A program made the translations under genes and the position numbers. Below the pieces are notes generated by a model that was not told the DNA's origin, ran no database searches, and saw only the letters and a program-made list of their open reading frames with translations. From contig JAHFDP010000018.1 of assembly GCA_023248955.1 (NCBI GenBank), positions 1 to 56,232 on the forward strand: 56,232 nt of DNA. The letters are read 5' to 3'. Within the stretch, counting starts at the first letter, position 1. Each line of letters opens with the position of its first letter. Origin of the DNA: Deltaproteobacteria bacterium. GTDB lineage: Bacteria; Myxococcota; Myxococcia; Myxococcales; JAHFDP01. Shown piece after piece: positions 41,430-50,752 of the stretch.

Positions 41430-42267
41430 CGATGTTCACGATTTTCCGAATAACCAAAATGCCAACCAACTCCATGATCACGATGGCGGTGACGAGGGCG
41501 TATCCGAACCAGTGCTCGAACATGGGATTGATCATGTCGGGCCAGGCCCAGCGAATGAAGAGCCCCAGGAAGGGCGGCATCGCGGCCACCACCCAGCCCT
41601 GCATTTTTCCCTGCGCGGTCAGCGCGCGAATGCGGCCCTCGAGACGAAAGCGTTCGCGAATGGTCGAGCTGATCGTCTCGAACATCTCCGCCATGTTGCC
41701 GCCGAGCGATCGCGCGATGTTCGCGGACGTCGCAACGAGCTCGAGATCTTCGCTCCCCACGCGGCGCGCCATGTTGAGAAGTCCGTCGTCGACGGGCACG
41801 CCCAGCTTCACTTCTTTGGTGAAGAGTCCGAACTCTTGCGAGAGCGGTGCCTGCGATTCTTTGCCGACGATCTCCACCGCTTGCGCCAACGTGAGGCCGG
41901 CCTTGAAAGCGTTGGCCATCTGCTGCAGCGCTTCCACGAGCTGCGCGTTGAATTTCTGAATACGAACGTGGCGGTAGTAAGCGATGCCGAGCTGCGGCGC
42001 GAAAAATCCGGCCACGCCCGTCAGCACGAGGAGAAACGGACCGCCCATCCAGAAACCGAGTGCCGCGAAGAGCGTCATCACGGTGAGGTTCAAGACGAGC
42101 ACCTGCGTCGGATCGACAAACAAAAACATCCCCGACAAGTCAGTCAGCGACTGCGCCACGTACTGCGCTTTGTATTGCGCAAGCGCCCGCTGAAGAACGC
42201 CAAGCACCGTCAGCGTCGCGAAAAAGACGCTCGCCGCGATGCTGAGAAAAGTGAGCGACGAAAGCAT
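41422..42267 (-). CDS. tadB: Tad pilus assembly membrane protein TadB
   Basis: 281-residue GspF-like platform protein, partner of TadC. Signatures are FNAQLVEALQQMANAFKAGLTLAQAVEIV, FTKEVKLGVPVDDGL, NIARSLGGNMAEMFETISSTIRER and RALTAQGKMQGWVVAAMPP. Several transmembrane segments. Overlaps tadC and lies 9 bases from cpaB. Confidence 0.88.
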   Translation of the reverse strand: MLSSLTFLSIAASVFFATLTVLGVLQRALAQYKAQYVAQSLTDLSGMFLFVDPTQVLVLNLTVMTLFAALGFWMGGPFLLVLTGVAGFFAPQLGIAYYRHVRIQKFNAQLVEALQQMANAFKAGLTLAQAVEIVGKESQAPLSQEFGLFTKEVKLGVPVDDGLLNMARRVGSEDLELVATSANIARSLGGNMAEMFETISSTIRERFRLEGRIRALTAQGKMQGWVVAAMPPFLGLFIRWAWPDMINPMFEHWFGYALVTAIVIMELVGILVIRKIVNIDV

Positions 42268-42276
42268 CGTGTTCGC

Positions 42277-43104
42277 TTACGGCGCGGTCTGATCGGCGCC
42301 CTTCCCGCCCTTGATGATCTGAATTCCCGCGACGCGCTTCTTGAACAGTGCGTCGATGCGCTCACCCGTAAAGAGTGTTTTTACCTCGGCGAAGCTGCGA
42401 TTTTCTTGCCGATCGAGATCCTCGGGATTACGCAACGCCAAAGAGAGCGTCCCACTCTCCTGCGCGAGCGTTAATATTTCCGCCTCTTCGGGCAACACCA
42501 TAACGCTGACCGTGGTGTAACGCTTCTCTTCCTCGGGAACGTAAACGGTGTTGGCGGTGCGCTTGCCGGTGGCCAACACGATCACGTCCTGCGCCAGCGT
42601 GAGCGTCTTGAACTCGTGCGTGGCGTCGTCGCGTATCGTTCCGATGACATCAACGTGATCGTTGGGTTGCACCCACCCACCGACGCTCGCCTTCTCCGAA
42701 ACATCGAGCGCAATGGCGCGGCCGCGCTTCTGGATCATCTTGGAAAATTCCTCGAGCTTCGCCGTTTCGATGTGGCTGACGAGAATCGGATCGCCCCTTT
42801 TGAGCGGCACCATCACACGCTGCCCGTAGGGAAGTTGCGCCTGAAATTTTTCGCGCGCGCCCTCTTCTTCGGGGAGACGGTAATAACTTTCGGTGACGAA
42901 TCGCCGCGGAATGTCGCGGATGGAAACCATGCCTTCCTCGAGTTCGGTGCCCTCCTTGATGTCTTGATCCGCGCAGATCACTTTGACCGTGTCCCATCCT
43001 TCGCGAACGTCATGCTCGGCCTTTTTGACGCCGGTGTAACCAAGGACGGCGGCGGCGAAGGCCAGCAAGAGAGCGAGGAGAAGCGGCTTTTTACCCTGTA
43101 ACAT
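42277..43104 (-). CDS. cpaB: CpaB/RcpC pilus assembly protein
   Basis: 275 residues. An N-terminal transmembrane anchor (LLLALLLAFAAAVLGYTGV) is followed by a SAF domain (KVICADQDIKEGTELEEGMVSIRDIPRRFV), then the CpaB C-terminal region (RAIALDVSEKASVGGWVQPNDHVDVIGTI). It sits in the periplasm with the Flp-pilus secretin. First gene of the cluster cpaB-tadB-tadC-FHA. The ATPase (cpaF/tadA), cpaE and pilin genes are absent here, so the rest of the Tad system must be elsewhere. Confidence 0.85.
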   Translation of the reverse strand: MLQGKKPLLLALLLAFAAAVLGYTGVKKAEHDVREGWDTVKVICADQDIKEGTELEEGMVSIRDIPRRFVTESYYRLPEEEGAREKFQAQLPYGQRVMVPLKRGDPILVSHIETAKLEEFSKMIQKRGRAIALDVSEKASVGGWVQPNDHVDVIGTIRDDATHEFKTLTLAQDVIVLATGKRTANTVYVPEEEKRYTTVSVMVLPEEAEILTLAQESGTLSLALRNPEDLDRQENRSFAEVKTLFTGERIDALFKKRVAGIQIIKGGKGADQTAP

Positions 43105-43181
43105 TCAAGAATCTCCCGCGGCGCGAGACAGCGTGCAATCGTAACGGTCGACGCCGAGAAGCGTCAATTAGATAACATCCG

Positions 43182-44207
43182 TCAAGTGCCCGATACGAGA
43201 CGCTCCTCCGCGCGAAAGCAGGCCACGACGTGTGTGGAATTCGAACCGATCGCCACGAGCGGCGGCGCTTCGCGTTTGCAACGATCGATCGCGATCGGAC
43301 AACGCGGATGAAATGCGCAGTGGCTGCGTGGATCGAACGACGATGGCGGCTCACCGGCGAGCGGAAGACGCTGCCGCCGGTGCTGCGGATCGATCACCGG
43401 CACTGCCGCAAGCAACGCCTGTGTGTAGGGGTGCAGCGGCGTAGCGTAAAGAGCGTCGGCGGGCGCCAACTCGACGATTTTGCCGAAGTACATCACCGCC
43501 ACGCGATCGCTGATGTGCTCGATGATTCTGAGATCGTGCGAGATGAAAAGATAAGTCAGCTTCTGCCGTGCTTGAAGATCCGCGAGCAGGTTCACGATCT
43601 GCGCTTGAATACTGACGTCGAGCGCGCTCACCGGCTCGTCGCAAACGATGAAGCGCGGCGTCACGGCCAAGGCGCGTGCAATGCCGATTCGCTGGCGCTC
43701 TCCGCCGGAAAATTCGTGCGGATAGCGATCGAGATGTTCGGCGCGAAGACCAACGCGCGTGAGCAGCGAAAGCGTGCGATCAGCGCGTGCCTGGATCGTC
43801 GCTTCGAGATGGTGAATCTCCAGCGCTTCGCTCACGATTTCGCCGGCCGTCATGCGCGGATTGAGCGATGCATACGGATCTTGAAAAATGATCTGCATTT
43901 CGCGGCGCAGCGCGCGCAGATCATCACGATGCAGGGCGAGCACATCACGGCCCGCGAAGCGAATGTTTCCACCGTCAGGCTCCACGAGCCGCAGAAGCGC
44001 GCGGCCCAACGTTGATTTGCCGCAGCCTGATTCGCCGACCAATCCGAGCGTTTCCCCCTCGAAGATATCGAACGAGACGCCAGCAACCGCGCGCACGGTG
44101 CCACGCTGCGTGCGGAATTCCTTGACGAGGTCGCGAACTTCGACGAGCGAAATGTTCCCTCCCCCTGGACGGGGGAGGGTCAGCGTGGGGGTGCGCGTTC
44201 CCTGCAT
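43182..44207 (-). CDS. oppF: Oligopeptide/dipeptide ABC transporter ATP-binding protein (OppF type)
   Basis: 341 residues. ABC ATPase with Walker [19 protein letters not shown]-loop [14 protein letters not shown], signature [15 protein letters not shown], Walker [13 protein letters not shown], His-switch [11 protein letters not shown], then the oligopeptide C-terminal domain with [14 protein letters not shown] (Fe-S like Cys pattern of this family). The start is uncertain: ATG at 44207 opens a frame across the duplicated repeat, while GGAGGG with ATT at about 44152 sits just ahead of the native-looking [12 protein letters not shown]. The N terminus was probably remodelled by the repeat. Confidence 0.9.
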   Translation of the reverse strand: MQGTRTPTLTLPRPGGGNISLVEVRDLVKEFRTQRGTVRAVAGVSFDIFEGETLGLVGESGCGKSTLGRALLRLVEPDGGNIRFAGRDVLALHRDDLRALRREMQIIFQDPYASLNPRMTAGEIVSEALEIHHLEATIQARADRTLSLLTRVGLRAEHLDRYPHEFSGGERQRIGIARALAVTPRFIVCDEPVSALDVSIQAQIVNLLADLQARQKLTYLFISHDLRIIEHISDRVAVMYFGKIVELAPADALYATPLHPYTQALLAAVPVIDPQHRRQRLPLAGEPPSSFDPRSHCAFHPRCPIAIDRCKREAPPLVAIGSNSTHVVACFRAEERLVSGT

Positions 44208-44403
44208 TCGGCCCCCCACCCTAACCCTCCCCCGCAAGGGGGGGAGGGGAGCCGCGGATGAAAGCTGGCAGCGAAATATTCCCTCCCCCTGGACGGGGGA
44301 GGGTCAGGGTGGGGGTGCGCGCTCCCTGCATTCGGCGCCCCACCCTAGCCCTCACCCGCAGGGGGCGAGGGGATCCGCGGATGAAAGCAGGCCGCGAAAT
44401 GTT
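44147..44403. repeat. Tandem duplication (124-bp unit, two copies) of paired family A repeats
   Basis: The word GCGAAATGTT (or ...ATATT) recurs at 44147, 44271 and 44394, marking two tandem units. Each holds two family A palindromes in inverted orientation (44155-44196 with 44210-44250; 44280-44320 with 44335-44372) and a GGATGAAAGC block taken from the 3' end of oppD. The oppD C terminus and the oppF N-terminal region therefore read through repeat sequence. Confidence 0.85.
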
Positions 44404-45355
44404 GCGGTCCCATCGGCAACAACGGCGGTTCGTTCGCCGCGCAATCATGCTCCGCGCGATCGCAGCGATCGCGAAAACGACAGCCGCTTGGAAGGTTCGC
44501 CAAGGGCGGGACCACACCCGGAATCGCCCGCAGTTGGCCGCGACTCGCACCACCCTGCGCACCCGGAATGCTGTCGAGCAGCCCTGCGGTGTAGGGATGG
44601 CGTGGCTGCGCGAAGATGGCCGTTGCGGGCGCCGACTCCACAATTTTCCCCGCATACATCACCACGACGTCGTCACAGGTCTCCGCGACGACGCCGAGAT
44701 CGTGCGTGATGAGGAGCAGCGCCATCTTCCGCGCGCGGCGAAGGTCGCCGAGCAGCGCGAGAATCTGCGCTTGAATCGTCACGTCGAGCGCGGTGGTCGG
44801 CTCGTCGGCAATGAGCAACGAGGGATTGCACGAGAGCGCCATGGCGATCATCACGCGCTGCCGCATGCCCCCGGAGAGTTGGTGCGGATAGTCGTCGACG
44901 CGAATCTCCGGCGACGGCATGCCGACACGTCGAAGCATCTCGATGCTGCGTTCGCGGGCCGTGGCGCGACCCACACGTTGGTGCAGGCGCACCGCTTCGC
45001 CAATTTGCTCGCCGATGGTGAAAACGGGATTCAGCGACGTCATCGGCTCCTGGAAGATCATCGAAATTTTATTGCCACGCACTTCGCGCATACGCGCTGG
45101 CGAAGCGGCGACGAGCTCTTCACCTTCGAATTGGACCGACGAGCCGGAGAGCACACGGCCCGGCGGATCGGCAATGAGCCCGAGAACCGAAAGCGCGGTC
45201 ACGCTTTTGCCGCAGCCAGATTCACCGACCAATCCCACCGCGCGACCACGCTCTACGCGAATGGAAACATCGTCAACCGCGCGCACGCGACCTTTTTCTG
45301 TCTCAAAGGCAATTCGTAGATGCGCGATTTCGAGAAGCGGCGCGGCGTCGGACAT
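44345..45355 (-). CDS. oppD: Oligopeptide/dipeptide ABC transporter ATP-binding protein (OppD/DppD type)
   Basis: 336 residues from Met at 45355. Walker [20 protein letters not shown]-loop [13 protein letters not shown], signature [15 protein letters not shown], Walker [13 protein letters not shown], His [13 protein letters not shown], and C-terminal [15 protein letters not shown]. The last residues (IPSPPAGEG) and the stop come from the family A repeat, replacing the native tail after HFAACFHP. Pairs with OppF to drive the OppB/OppC channel. Upstream gap contains a family B repeat (45393-45427). Confidence 0.9.
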   Translation of the reverse strand: MSDAAPLLEIAHLRIAFETEKGRVRAVDDVSIRVERGRAVGLVGESGCGKSVTALSVLGLIADPPGRVLSGSSVQFEGEELVAASPARMREVRGNKISMIFQEPMTSLNPVFTIGEQIGEAVRLHQRVGRATARERSIEMLRRVGMPSPEIRVDDYPHQLSGGMRQRVMIAMALSCNPSLLIADEPTTALDVTIQAQILALLGDLRRARKMALLLITHDLGVVAETCDDVVVMYAGKIVESAPATAIFAQPRHPYTAGLLDSIPGAQGGASRGQLRAIPGVVPPLANLPSGCRFRDRCDRAEHDCAANEPPLLPMGPQHFAACFHPRIPSPPAGEG

Positions 45356-45392
45356 TCGTTGACTCTCGCACGTGCACCGTACTGGCATCCAC

Positions 45393-45427
45393 CGCGTGGA
45401 TGGCCTCGTCAAGCCCGGCCATGACGG
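45393..45427. repeat. Family B palindromic repeat between oppD and MshEN gene
   Basis: CGTGGATGGCC-TCGTCAAGCCC-GGCCATGACGG, same consensus as 32258-32291, in the 80-base gap before oppD. Confidence 0.75.
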
Positions 45428-45435
45428 ACCCGGGT

Positions 45436-46380
45436 TTAACCGTCCTGCGTTTTGGGCGACGCCTCGGCGGCCATCAGCTCTTCGGCAATTTCGTTCCAGG
45501 TCACCAGGCCCTTTTTCTCGAGCACGCGAAGCAGCGCGTCCATGATGCGCGGATCGCCGAGCGTCAATGGCGCCGCTGCCTCTTCGCTCATCGCTTCGGG
45601 AACAACCACGGGTGGTGCAGGCGCGGGGTCAACACCCTCCAAAGAAACCGCCCCGGCCGAAAGATCGACCTCCTCGAACGCCCGCTCGCCAACCGGCGTC
45701 ATTTCCGCTTCCGCCCAGGTCAACGATTCAGCGGGGCCAGTCGTCGCCGACTCGCTCTCAGCCGCCATCTCCTCGTCCTCGATGGCAACGTCCCACGACG
45801 CTTCCTGCGTGGGTTCAACCGCGACCGGCGGCGGTTCAGCGGCGTCGGTCACCTCCCACAAATCGTCGGCGGGCGCGGCATCGCTCGGAGTGTCGGATGG
45901 GGCCATGAGCCAACTCGGCACTTCCTTCACCACCGGTTCTCCTCCGTAGTAGCGACGAATCGCGCCCCGAATTTCAGCCGGGCTGGCCAGCATCGGCCGC
46001 ACGCGCCGCGAGAGATTGAACGCGATTTCATCCACCACGGTCAGGTCGGTGGGATCGGCCATGGCCAGGCTAACTTGCTCGGCGCGCTCGCGACCGGTCA
46101 GCTCGTAGGCAAAGATTAGGTAACGCTCGGCGGTCTCGCGGCCCACGAGCGCTACCGCTCGCGGATCGACCGAAGCTGTGGAGAGCCGCACCGGCGTGAG
46201 CCCGAGCTGCTGCGCCAACACTCTGATGAGCACCTGCTCGGCCACGAGCTTTTTCTCCACGAGAATCTGCCCGAGGCGGCCGCCGTGAATGCGCTGTTCC
46301 TCGAGCGCACCGTTGAGATCATTCAACGAGAGCTCGCCGGCTTCCACGAGCATGTCACCGAGGCGTTTCTTGTTCGGCAT
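45436..46380 (-). CDS. MshEN (GspE N-terminal type) domain protein, second paralog
   Basis: 314 residues. Two N-terminal MshEN-type helical-beta units ([53 protein letters not shown]), the domain normally on T2SS/type IV pilus ATPases and known to bind cyclic di-GMP in some. The middle is acidic and disordered, and a short C-terminal helix ([26 protein letters not shown]) closes it. There is no ATPase domain. Lies 27 bases from the paralog and upstream of oppD. Confidence 0.75.
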   Translation of the reverse strand: MPNKKRLGDMLVEAGELSLNDLNGALEEQRIHGGRLGQILVEKKLVAEQVLIRVLAQQLGLTPVRLSTASVDPRAVALVGRETAERYLIFAYELTGRERAEQVSLAMADPTDLTVVDEIAFNLSRRVRPMLASPAEIRGAIRRYYGGEPVVKEVPSWLMAPSDTPSDAAPADDLWEVTDAAEPPPVAVEPTQEASWDVAIEDEEMAAESESATTGPAESLTWAEAEMTPVGERAFEEVDLSAGAVSLEGVDPAPAPPVVVPEAMSEEAAAPLTLGDPRIMDALLRVLEKKGLVTWNEIAEELMAAEASPKTQDG

Positions 46381-46407
46381 GGTTTGGATCTCGTGTGTTG
46401 GGCGAAA

Positions 46408-47109
46408 TTATCGGAGTCGGGCCACGTATTCACTGCGCGTGAACACGCCTTTGGCGATGAGCAGCTCGACGAGCGCCTTGAGCACCTTCACTTCGGCGCG
46501 CTGCGCGAGCTCGAGGCTTTTCAAAAGTTCTTGCGGTCCGGCGGTGGGCGCGAATCTCGCCGCGACCACCGCGCGCGCGGATTGTGCGGGCGCAGGACGC
46601 GATGCGTTGATCGGCTCAATCGGTTCGGGTGGCGGCATTGCGGGTTCGACTGGGCCGTGCGTCTCGGCGCGTGGCTCCTCGCCGGCATAGAGCCGCGCGA
46701 TGGCCGCGCGAATCGCGGAGCCCGCGGCGAGCCGCGGAACCACGCGGCGTCCCTTCAAATCGGGGAGCCCTTCCAGCGTCGCCGCGCCGAGCGGATCGCT
46801 CATGGCCAAAATCAGCGTCTTGCCATCATCGGTCAGCTCGAGCGGGAGCGCCTCTTGCTCTTCCGCGAGCTCGCGCGGAAAGGCTTGGAGCGTGGCGGCC
46901 GCGATGGGTCGCCGCAGATCGGCCAGCGGCAAACCAGTCTGCTTGGCGATCGCGCGAACGAGCGTGTCCTCGGTAATGAACTCCAACCGCTCGAGAATAT
47001 CGCCCAGCCGATCGCCCCACTCCTTCTGCTCCGCGAGGGCGACGGTGAGCTGCTCTTCGGTGATCACACCGGCCTTGACGAGCAGGTCGCCGAGTTTGAT
47101 GCGGGCCAT
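46408..47109 (-). CDS. MshEN (GspE N-terminal type) domain protein, first paralog
   Basis: 233 residues. MshEN start KLGDLLVKAGVITEEQLTVALAEQKEWGDRLGDIL then LVRAIAKQTGLPLADLRRPIAAATLQAFP. A Pro/Ala-rich linker and a C-terminal helix (LKSLELAQRAEVKVLKALVELLIAKGVF) similar to its paralog follow. No ATPase domain. Sits 51 bases downstream of oppC in the same direction, so it may be transcribed with the peptide transporter. Function unknown; second-messenger binding is a hypothesis. Confidence 0.78.
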   Translation of the reverse strand: MARIKLGDLLVKAGVITEEQLTVALAEQKEWGDRLGDILERLEFITEDTLVRAIAKQTGLPLADLRRPIAAATLQAFPRELAEEQEALPLELTDDGKTLILAMSDPLGAATLEGLPDLKGRRVVPRLAAGSAIRAAIARLYAGEEPRAETHGPVEPAMPPPEPIEPINASRPAPAQSARAVVAARFAPTAGPQELLKSLELAQRAEVKVLKALVELLIAKGVFTRSEYVARLR

Positions 47110-47160
47110 TGCGGAGGATTGTAATGGGAGCTGCGGCCCAAGCCCTAATTCATTTTCAAA

Positions 47161-48138
47161 TCACTTGAGGCGAGGATCAAGCGCGTCACGCAATCCTTCG
47201 CCGAGCAAGTTGTACGCCGTCACCGTGATGAAAATCGCCAGCCCCGGAAACAGCGTCAGCCACCAGGCGCCATCTGCTGCGTGCTCGTAACCTTGGTTGA
47301 GCAACGCGCCCCAGCTGGCGGTCGGCGGCGGCGTGCCGAATCCGAGAAACGACAGCGAGCTCTCGAGGAGAATCGCACCCGCCACGCCAAACGTCGCGCT
47401 GACAAAGACCGGCGCCAAAGCGTTGGGAATCACGTGACGCCACAAAATTCGCACGTTGCTTGCGCCGAGCGCGCGGCTGGCCTGCACGTAGTCGAGCTCA
47501 CGAATGCGAAGCACTTCGGCGCGCAGAAGGCGTTGCACATCGGTCCATCGCGTGAGTCCAATCACCACCATCACCGAAACGATGGTGGTGCGCTCGAGCA
47601 GGCCCATGATGGTCAGGATCAAAAAGAAGGTCGGAAAGACGAGCATGATTTCGGTCAGGCGAGAGAGTAGGAGATCGATCGCGCCGCCGTAAAAGCCCGC
47701 GAGCGCGCCAAGGAGCACGCCAATGGCGACGTAAATCGATACCGCGATCAGACCTACCGCGAGCGACACGCGCGTGCCGTGGATGAGCCGGCTCGCCACA
47801 TCGAGACCGATGTCGTCCACGCCGAGCCAATGTTTTTTGGAAGGACCCGAGAGCGGATCGGCGTCGAGATCGGGCTCTTCCGGCCCCCATTCCACGAGCG
47901 GAAAAATCGCGAAGTCGTTGGGCGTGGCAGTCGATCGCAACGCGGTATTGCTTTGGCCAGCAAGCGCGGCGGGACGGAAGAGGCACGGCAGAAAAGAGGT
48001 CACGCCATTGCGGTGAATGAGAATCGGCAAATCGCTGGCCAAGACATCGGCCAAGAGCGCGACCGCGACAAGCGCGAGGACCAGCACGGCGGCGGCGAGA
48101 TTGCGTTTCCGTTTTCGAAATTGCGAGACCCGCGTCAT
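47161..48138 (-). CDS. oppC: Oligopeptide ABC transporter permease (OppC type)
   Basis: 325 residues. N-terminal OppC-specific segment with LAAAVLVLALVAVALLADVL; then the inner-membrane permease domain with about five helices and the EAA-loop YVQASRALGASNVRILWRHVIPNA that contacts the ATPase. An unusual periplasmic insertion (residues about 30-110) follows the first helix. The ATG overlaps the oppB stop by 4 bases. Confidence 0.9.
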   Translation of the reverse strand: MTRVSQFRKRKRNLAAAVLVLALVAVALLADVLASDLPILIHRNGVTSFLPCLFRPAALAGQSNTALRSTATPNDFAIFPLVEWGPEEPDLDADPLSGPSKKHWLGVDDIGLDVASRLIHGTRVSLAVGLIAVSIYVAIGVLLGALAGFYGGAIDLLLSRLTEIMLVFPTFFLILTIMGLLERTTIVSVMVVIGLTRWTDVQRLLRAEVLRIRELDYVQASRALGASNVRILWRHVIPNALAPVFVSATFGVAGAILLESSLSFLGFGTPPPTASWGALLNQGYEHAADGAWWLTLFPGLAIFITVTAYNLLGEGLRDALDPRLK

Positions 48139-49124
48139 GCGTGGCGAATCCGCGGATCGACGATGGCGTAGAGCAGATCCGAGACGAGCACGCCGACCAT
48201 GGTGAGCAGCGCCGTCAGCGTGGTGACACCCATGATGACGTTGTAGTCGCGCTCGAGAATCGCGCGGAACGCGAGCATGCCCATGCCGTTGATGCCGAAG
48301 ATGCGCTCCACGATCACGCTGCCGCCGACGAGAAACGGCAAGTAGAGCCCGAGGAGCGTGACCAGCGGCAAGAGCGAGTTGCGAAGCGCGTGGCGGAAAA
48401 TCACCGCGCGTTCGCTGAGCCCCTTGGCGCGCGCGGTGCGAATGTAGTCTTGGCGAATGACGTCGAGCATCGCGCCGCGCATGTAACGCGAGAGGCTGGC
48501 CAGCGATCCGTAGGTGAGACAAAAAACCGGCGCGATGAGGTGCCACACCAGATCGCCGATTCGCGCGGGCCACGCCAGCGATTCGAAACCGTCCCTGTGC
48601 AGGCCTTGAATCGGCAGGACGTTGAAGAAGTGGCCGCCGCCAAAGAGCAAAATGATCAGGATGGCCACGAACGGAACCGGTAATGAATAGAGGATAAAGA
48701 GTAGAAGCGTAACGAGCTTCTCCGCCGGTGAATCGCGCTTCACCGCGGCGTGCACACCGAGCGGAATGGCGATGGCGTAGGAGAGAAAAAGCGCAATCGA
48801 CGAGAGGAGCAGCGTCACCGGGAGACTCTGCGCGAGTAGCTGCGTGACCGGTTGCCCGGTTCGCCAACCGTTGCCGAAATCGAAGCGAACGATTCGCCAC
48901 AGCCACTTCGCATACTGCGCGGGGAGCGGATCGTCGAGACCCATGGTGTGGCGAAAATGCGCGATCGCTTCGCGTGAGATCGCGCCCTGTCCGATCGCGG
49001 CGTCGCCCATGCTCATGGAGACCGGATCTCCAGGCGCGAGATGGAGGAATGCAAAGGTGACCAGCGTGATGCCGAAAAACGTCGGCACCATGAGTAGGAG
49101 GCGGCGCAGCAGAAAGCGCTTCAC
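48135..49124 (-). CDS. oppB: Oligopeptide ABC transporter permease (OppB type)
   Basis: 329 residues. First helix FLLRRLLLMVPTFFGITLVTFAFLHLAPGDP is the OppB signature, followed by further helices and the EAA-loop YIRTARAKGLSERAVIFRHALRN. GTG at 49124 is chosen because its GTGA overlaps the upstream stop by 4 bases, as at the other junctions of this operon; an ATG lies further upstream at 49157. Pairs with OppC in the membrane. Confidence 0.9.
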   Translation of the reverse strand: MKRFLLRRLLLMVPTFFGITLVTFAFLHLAPGDPVSMSMGDAAIGQGAISREAIAHFRHTMGLDDPLPAQYAKWLWRIVRFDFGNGWRTGQPVTQLLAQSLPVTLLLSSIALFLSYAIAIPLGVHAAVKRDSPAEKLVTLLLFILYSLPVPFVAILIILLFGGGHFFNVLPIQGLHRDGFESLAWPARIGDLVWHLIAPVFCLTYGSLASLSRYMRGAMLDVIRQDYIRTARAKGLSERAVIFRHALRNSLLPLVTLLGLYLPFLVGGSVIVERIFGINGMGMLAFRAILERDYNVIMGVTTLTALLTMVGVLVSDLLYAIVDPRIRHA

Positions 49125-50752
49125 GGAGAGGCGATCCACCAGTCGGCGAAGTTCCAATGCTTCAAATTGAAAGTGGCGCCGCGCACGCGTTTTCGAAGTG
49201 CGCCGAGCTCCGCCCGCGTACCGAGCCAGGTGTACGGCTGTTCGTCATAGAGAACTTTTCCGAAGGCGCGGTAGATGCCGTGCCGCTTCTCCGCGTCGAA
49301 TTCCGCGCGTCCCTGCTCGATGAGCTGGTCGGCAATCTTGTTGTTGAACGAGATGTAATTGCTCCCGTCGGCGGCCTGCGAGCTGTGCCACACCTGATAG
49401 GGATCGCCACGCGCCGCACCGCTCCACACCAAGGTGGAGGCATCGAATGCGTGGTTGCGCAAACGGTTCGTGAAGGTGGACCATTCAAGTTTCTGGAGAT
49501 CCATCACGATGCCAACTTTGCGCAACGAATCGCGCAGGACCGTTCCGATCTGCTCGCCAAGAACGCTGCCGTTGCCGAAAAGGAACGTGAATCTGAAGGG
49601 CACGCCGTCCTTGTCGAGCACGCCATCGCCGTCGTGATCGGCCCAGCCTGCTTGCGCGAGAAGTTTTTGCGCGCGCGCGACGTCATAAGGAAGCGGGGCG
49701 AGCGTCGGATCACAGTCCTTGCTCTTCCAATAAAAGTGGCAGGTGTGATCGACGTAGAGGTGCTTGAAGATGCGATCCTGAAAATAGGGGCGGTTCGAAA
49801 GGAGCGTCATGGCGGTGCGCACGCGCGCATCGGCAAAAAACGGGCGCTTCTCGTTCCAGCCGATCCAGACATAGTTGGCGGTGAAAAACTTGAACGGCCA
49901 ATAGTCTTTGGTGAAGCGCAAATCCGCGTCCAGCTTGATCCAGCGGTCAGGTGTATAGAAGGTGTAGAGATCCGCGTCGCCGCGTTCCATCACCTGGGCA
50001 GCAACCGTGCGATCTTCGATGATGCGAAACACCAGGCCGTCGAGGTGCGCTTTCTTGCCCCAGTAAAGTTCGTTGCGCGCGTAGACGATTTTTTTTGAGC
50101 CAGGCTCCCACGAGACGAACTTGAACGGCCCCGTGCCGACGGGCGCGCGCAAGCTGGAATGCGTGTTGAGATCGCCGGCGCCAAAGATGTGTTTGGGAAT
50201 GATCGGGACATCGACCAGCGTGTCGAGCGTGAGAAAATAGGGCTTCTTGTAGACGAGCCGAAACGTGGTGGCGTCGACTTTTTCCCACTTGGCTAGATCT
50301 TGAAAATAGTTGCGAAGCGAAATCGCGCGAACGCCGGGATCCATCAATTTATCGAAAGTGAAAACCACGTCGTCGACGGAGAATGGCTGTCCGTCGTGCC
50401 AACGCACGCCTTGGCGAATCTTGAAGGTGTAGGTGAGGTGATCGGGCGACACCGCCCAGCTCTCCGCGAGACGCGGCGCCACGCGGTAGTCGGGATCGTC
50501 GTGCGGATCGTGCACCACCAGCGGTTCATAGAGATGCGGAATGGTGATCTCCTTCATCCATCCGTCCGACTCGATAAGCGCCAGAAGGTGTGGCGGCTCC
50601 GTAGGAATGATGAACGTGACCGTGCCGCCGTCAATGGGAGTTCCGGCCAATTCCTCCGAAGGAAGTTCGCCGGATGGAATGGCGTGCGCAACGGAGCTTG
50701 TGAAGAAAAGGAAAAGCGCCAGCGCAAAGGCCTGCCCCGAAATTCGCGTCAC
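49121..50752 (-). CDS. Oligopeptide/dipeptide-type periplasmic substrate-binding protein
   Basis: 543 residues. Signal peptide QAFALALFLFFTSSVAHA. SBP family 5 landmarks: IPHLYEPLVVHDP, PRLAESWAVSPDHLTYTFKIRQGVRWHDGQPFSVDDVVFTFDKLMD, VGTGPFKFVSWEPG, VRTAMTLLSNRPYF and AQKLLAQAGWADHDGDG. Start GTG at 50752 overlaps the upstream lipoprotein stop by 4 bases. No lipobox, so soluble periplasmic. Ligand cannot be read. Confidence 0.92.
   Translation of the reverse strand: MTRISGQAFALALFLFFTSSVAHAIPSGELPSEELAGTPIDGGTVTFIIPTEPPHLLALIESDGWMKEITIPHLYEPLVVHDPHDDPDYRVAPRLAESWAVSPDHLTYTFKIRQGVRWHDGQPFSVDDVVFTFDKLMDPGVRAISLRNYFQDLAKWEKVDATTFRLVYKKPYFLTLDTLVDVPIIPKHIFGAGDLNTHSSLRAPVGTGPFKFVSWEPGSKKIVYARNELYWGKKAHLDGLVFRIIEDRTVAAQVMERGDADLYTFYTPDRWIKLDADLRFTKDYWPFKFFTANYVWIGWNEKRPFFADARVRTAMTLLSNRPYFQDRIFKHLYVDHTCHFYWKSKDCDPTLAPLPYDVARAQKLLAQAGWADHDGDGVLDKDGVPFRFTFLFGNGSVLGEQIGTVLRDSLRKVGIVMDLQKLEWSTFTNRLRNHAFDASTLVWSGAARGDPYQVWHSSQAADGSNYISFNNKIADQLIEQGRAEFDAEKRHGIYRAFGKVLYDEQPYTWLGTRAELGALRKRVRGATFNLKHWNFADWWIASP

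Noticed and set aside
39397-42474. Plus-strand frames of 376 and 441 codons over the FHA and Tad genes
   Set aside because: Arg/His-rich shadows; the minus-strand reading has FHA and GspF-like motifs.
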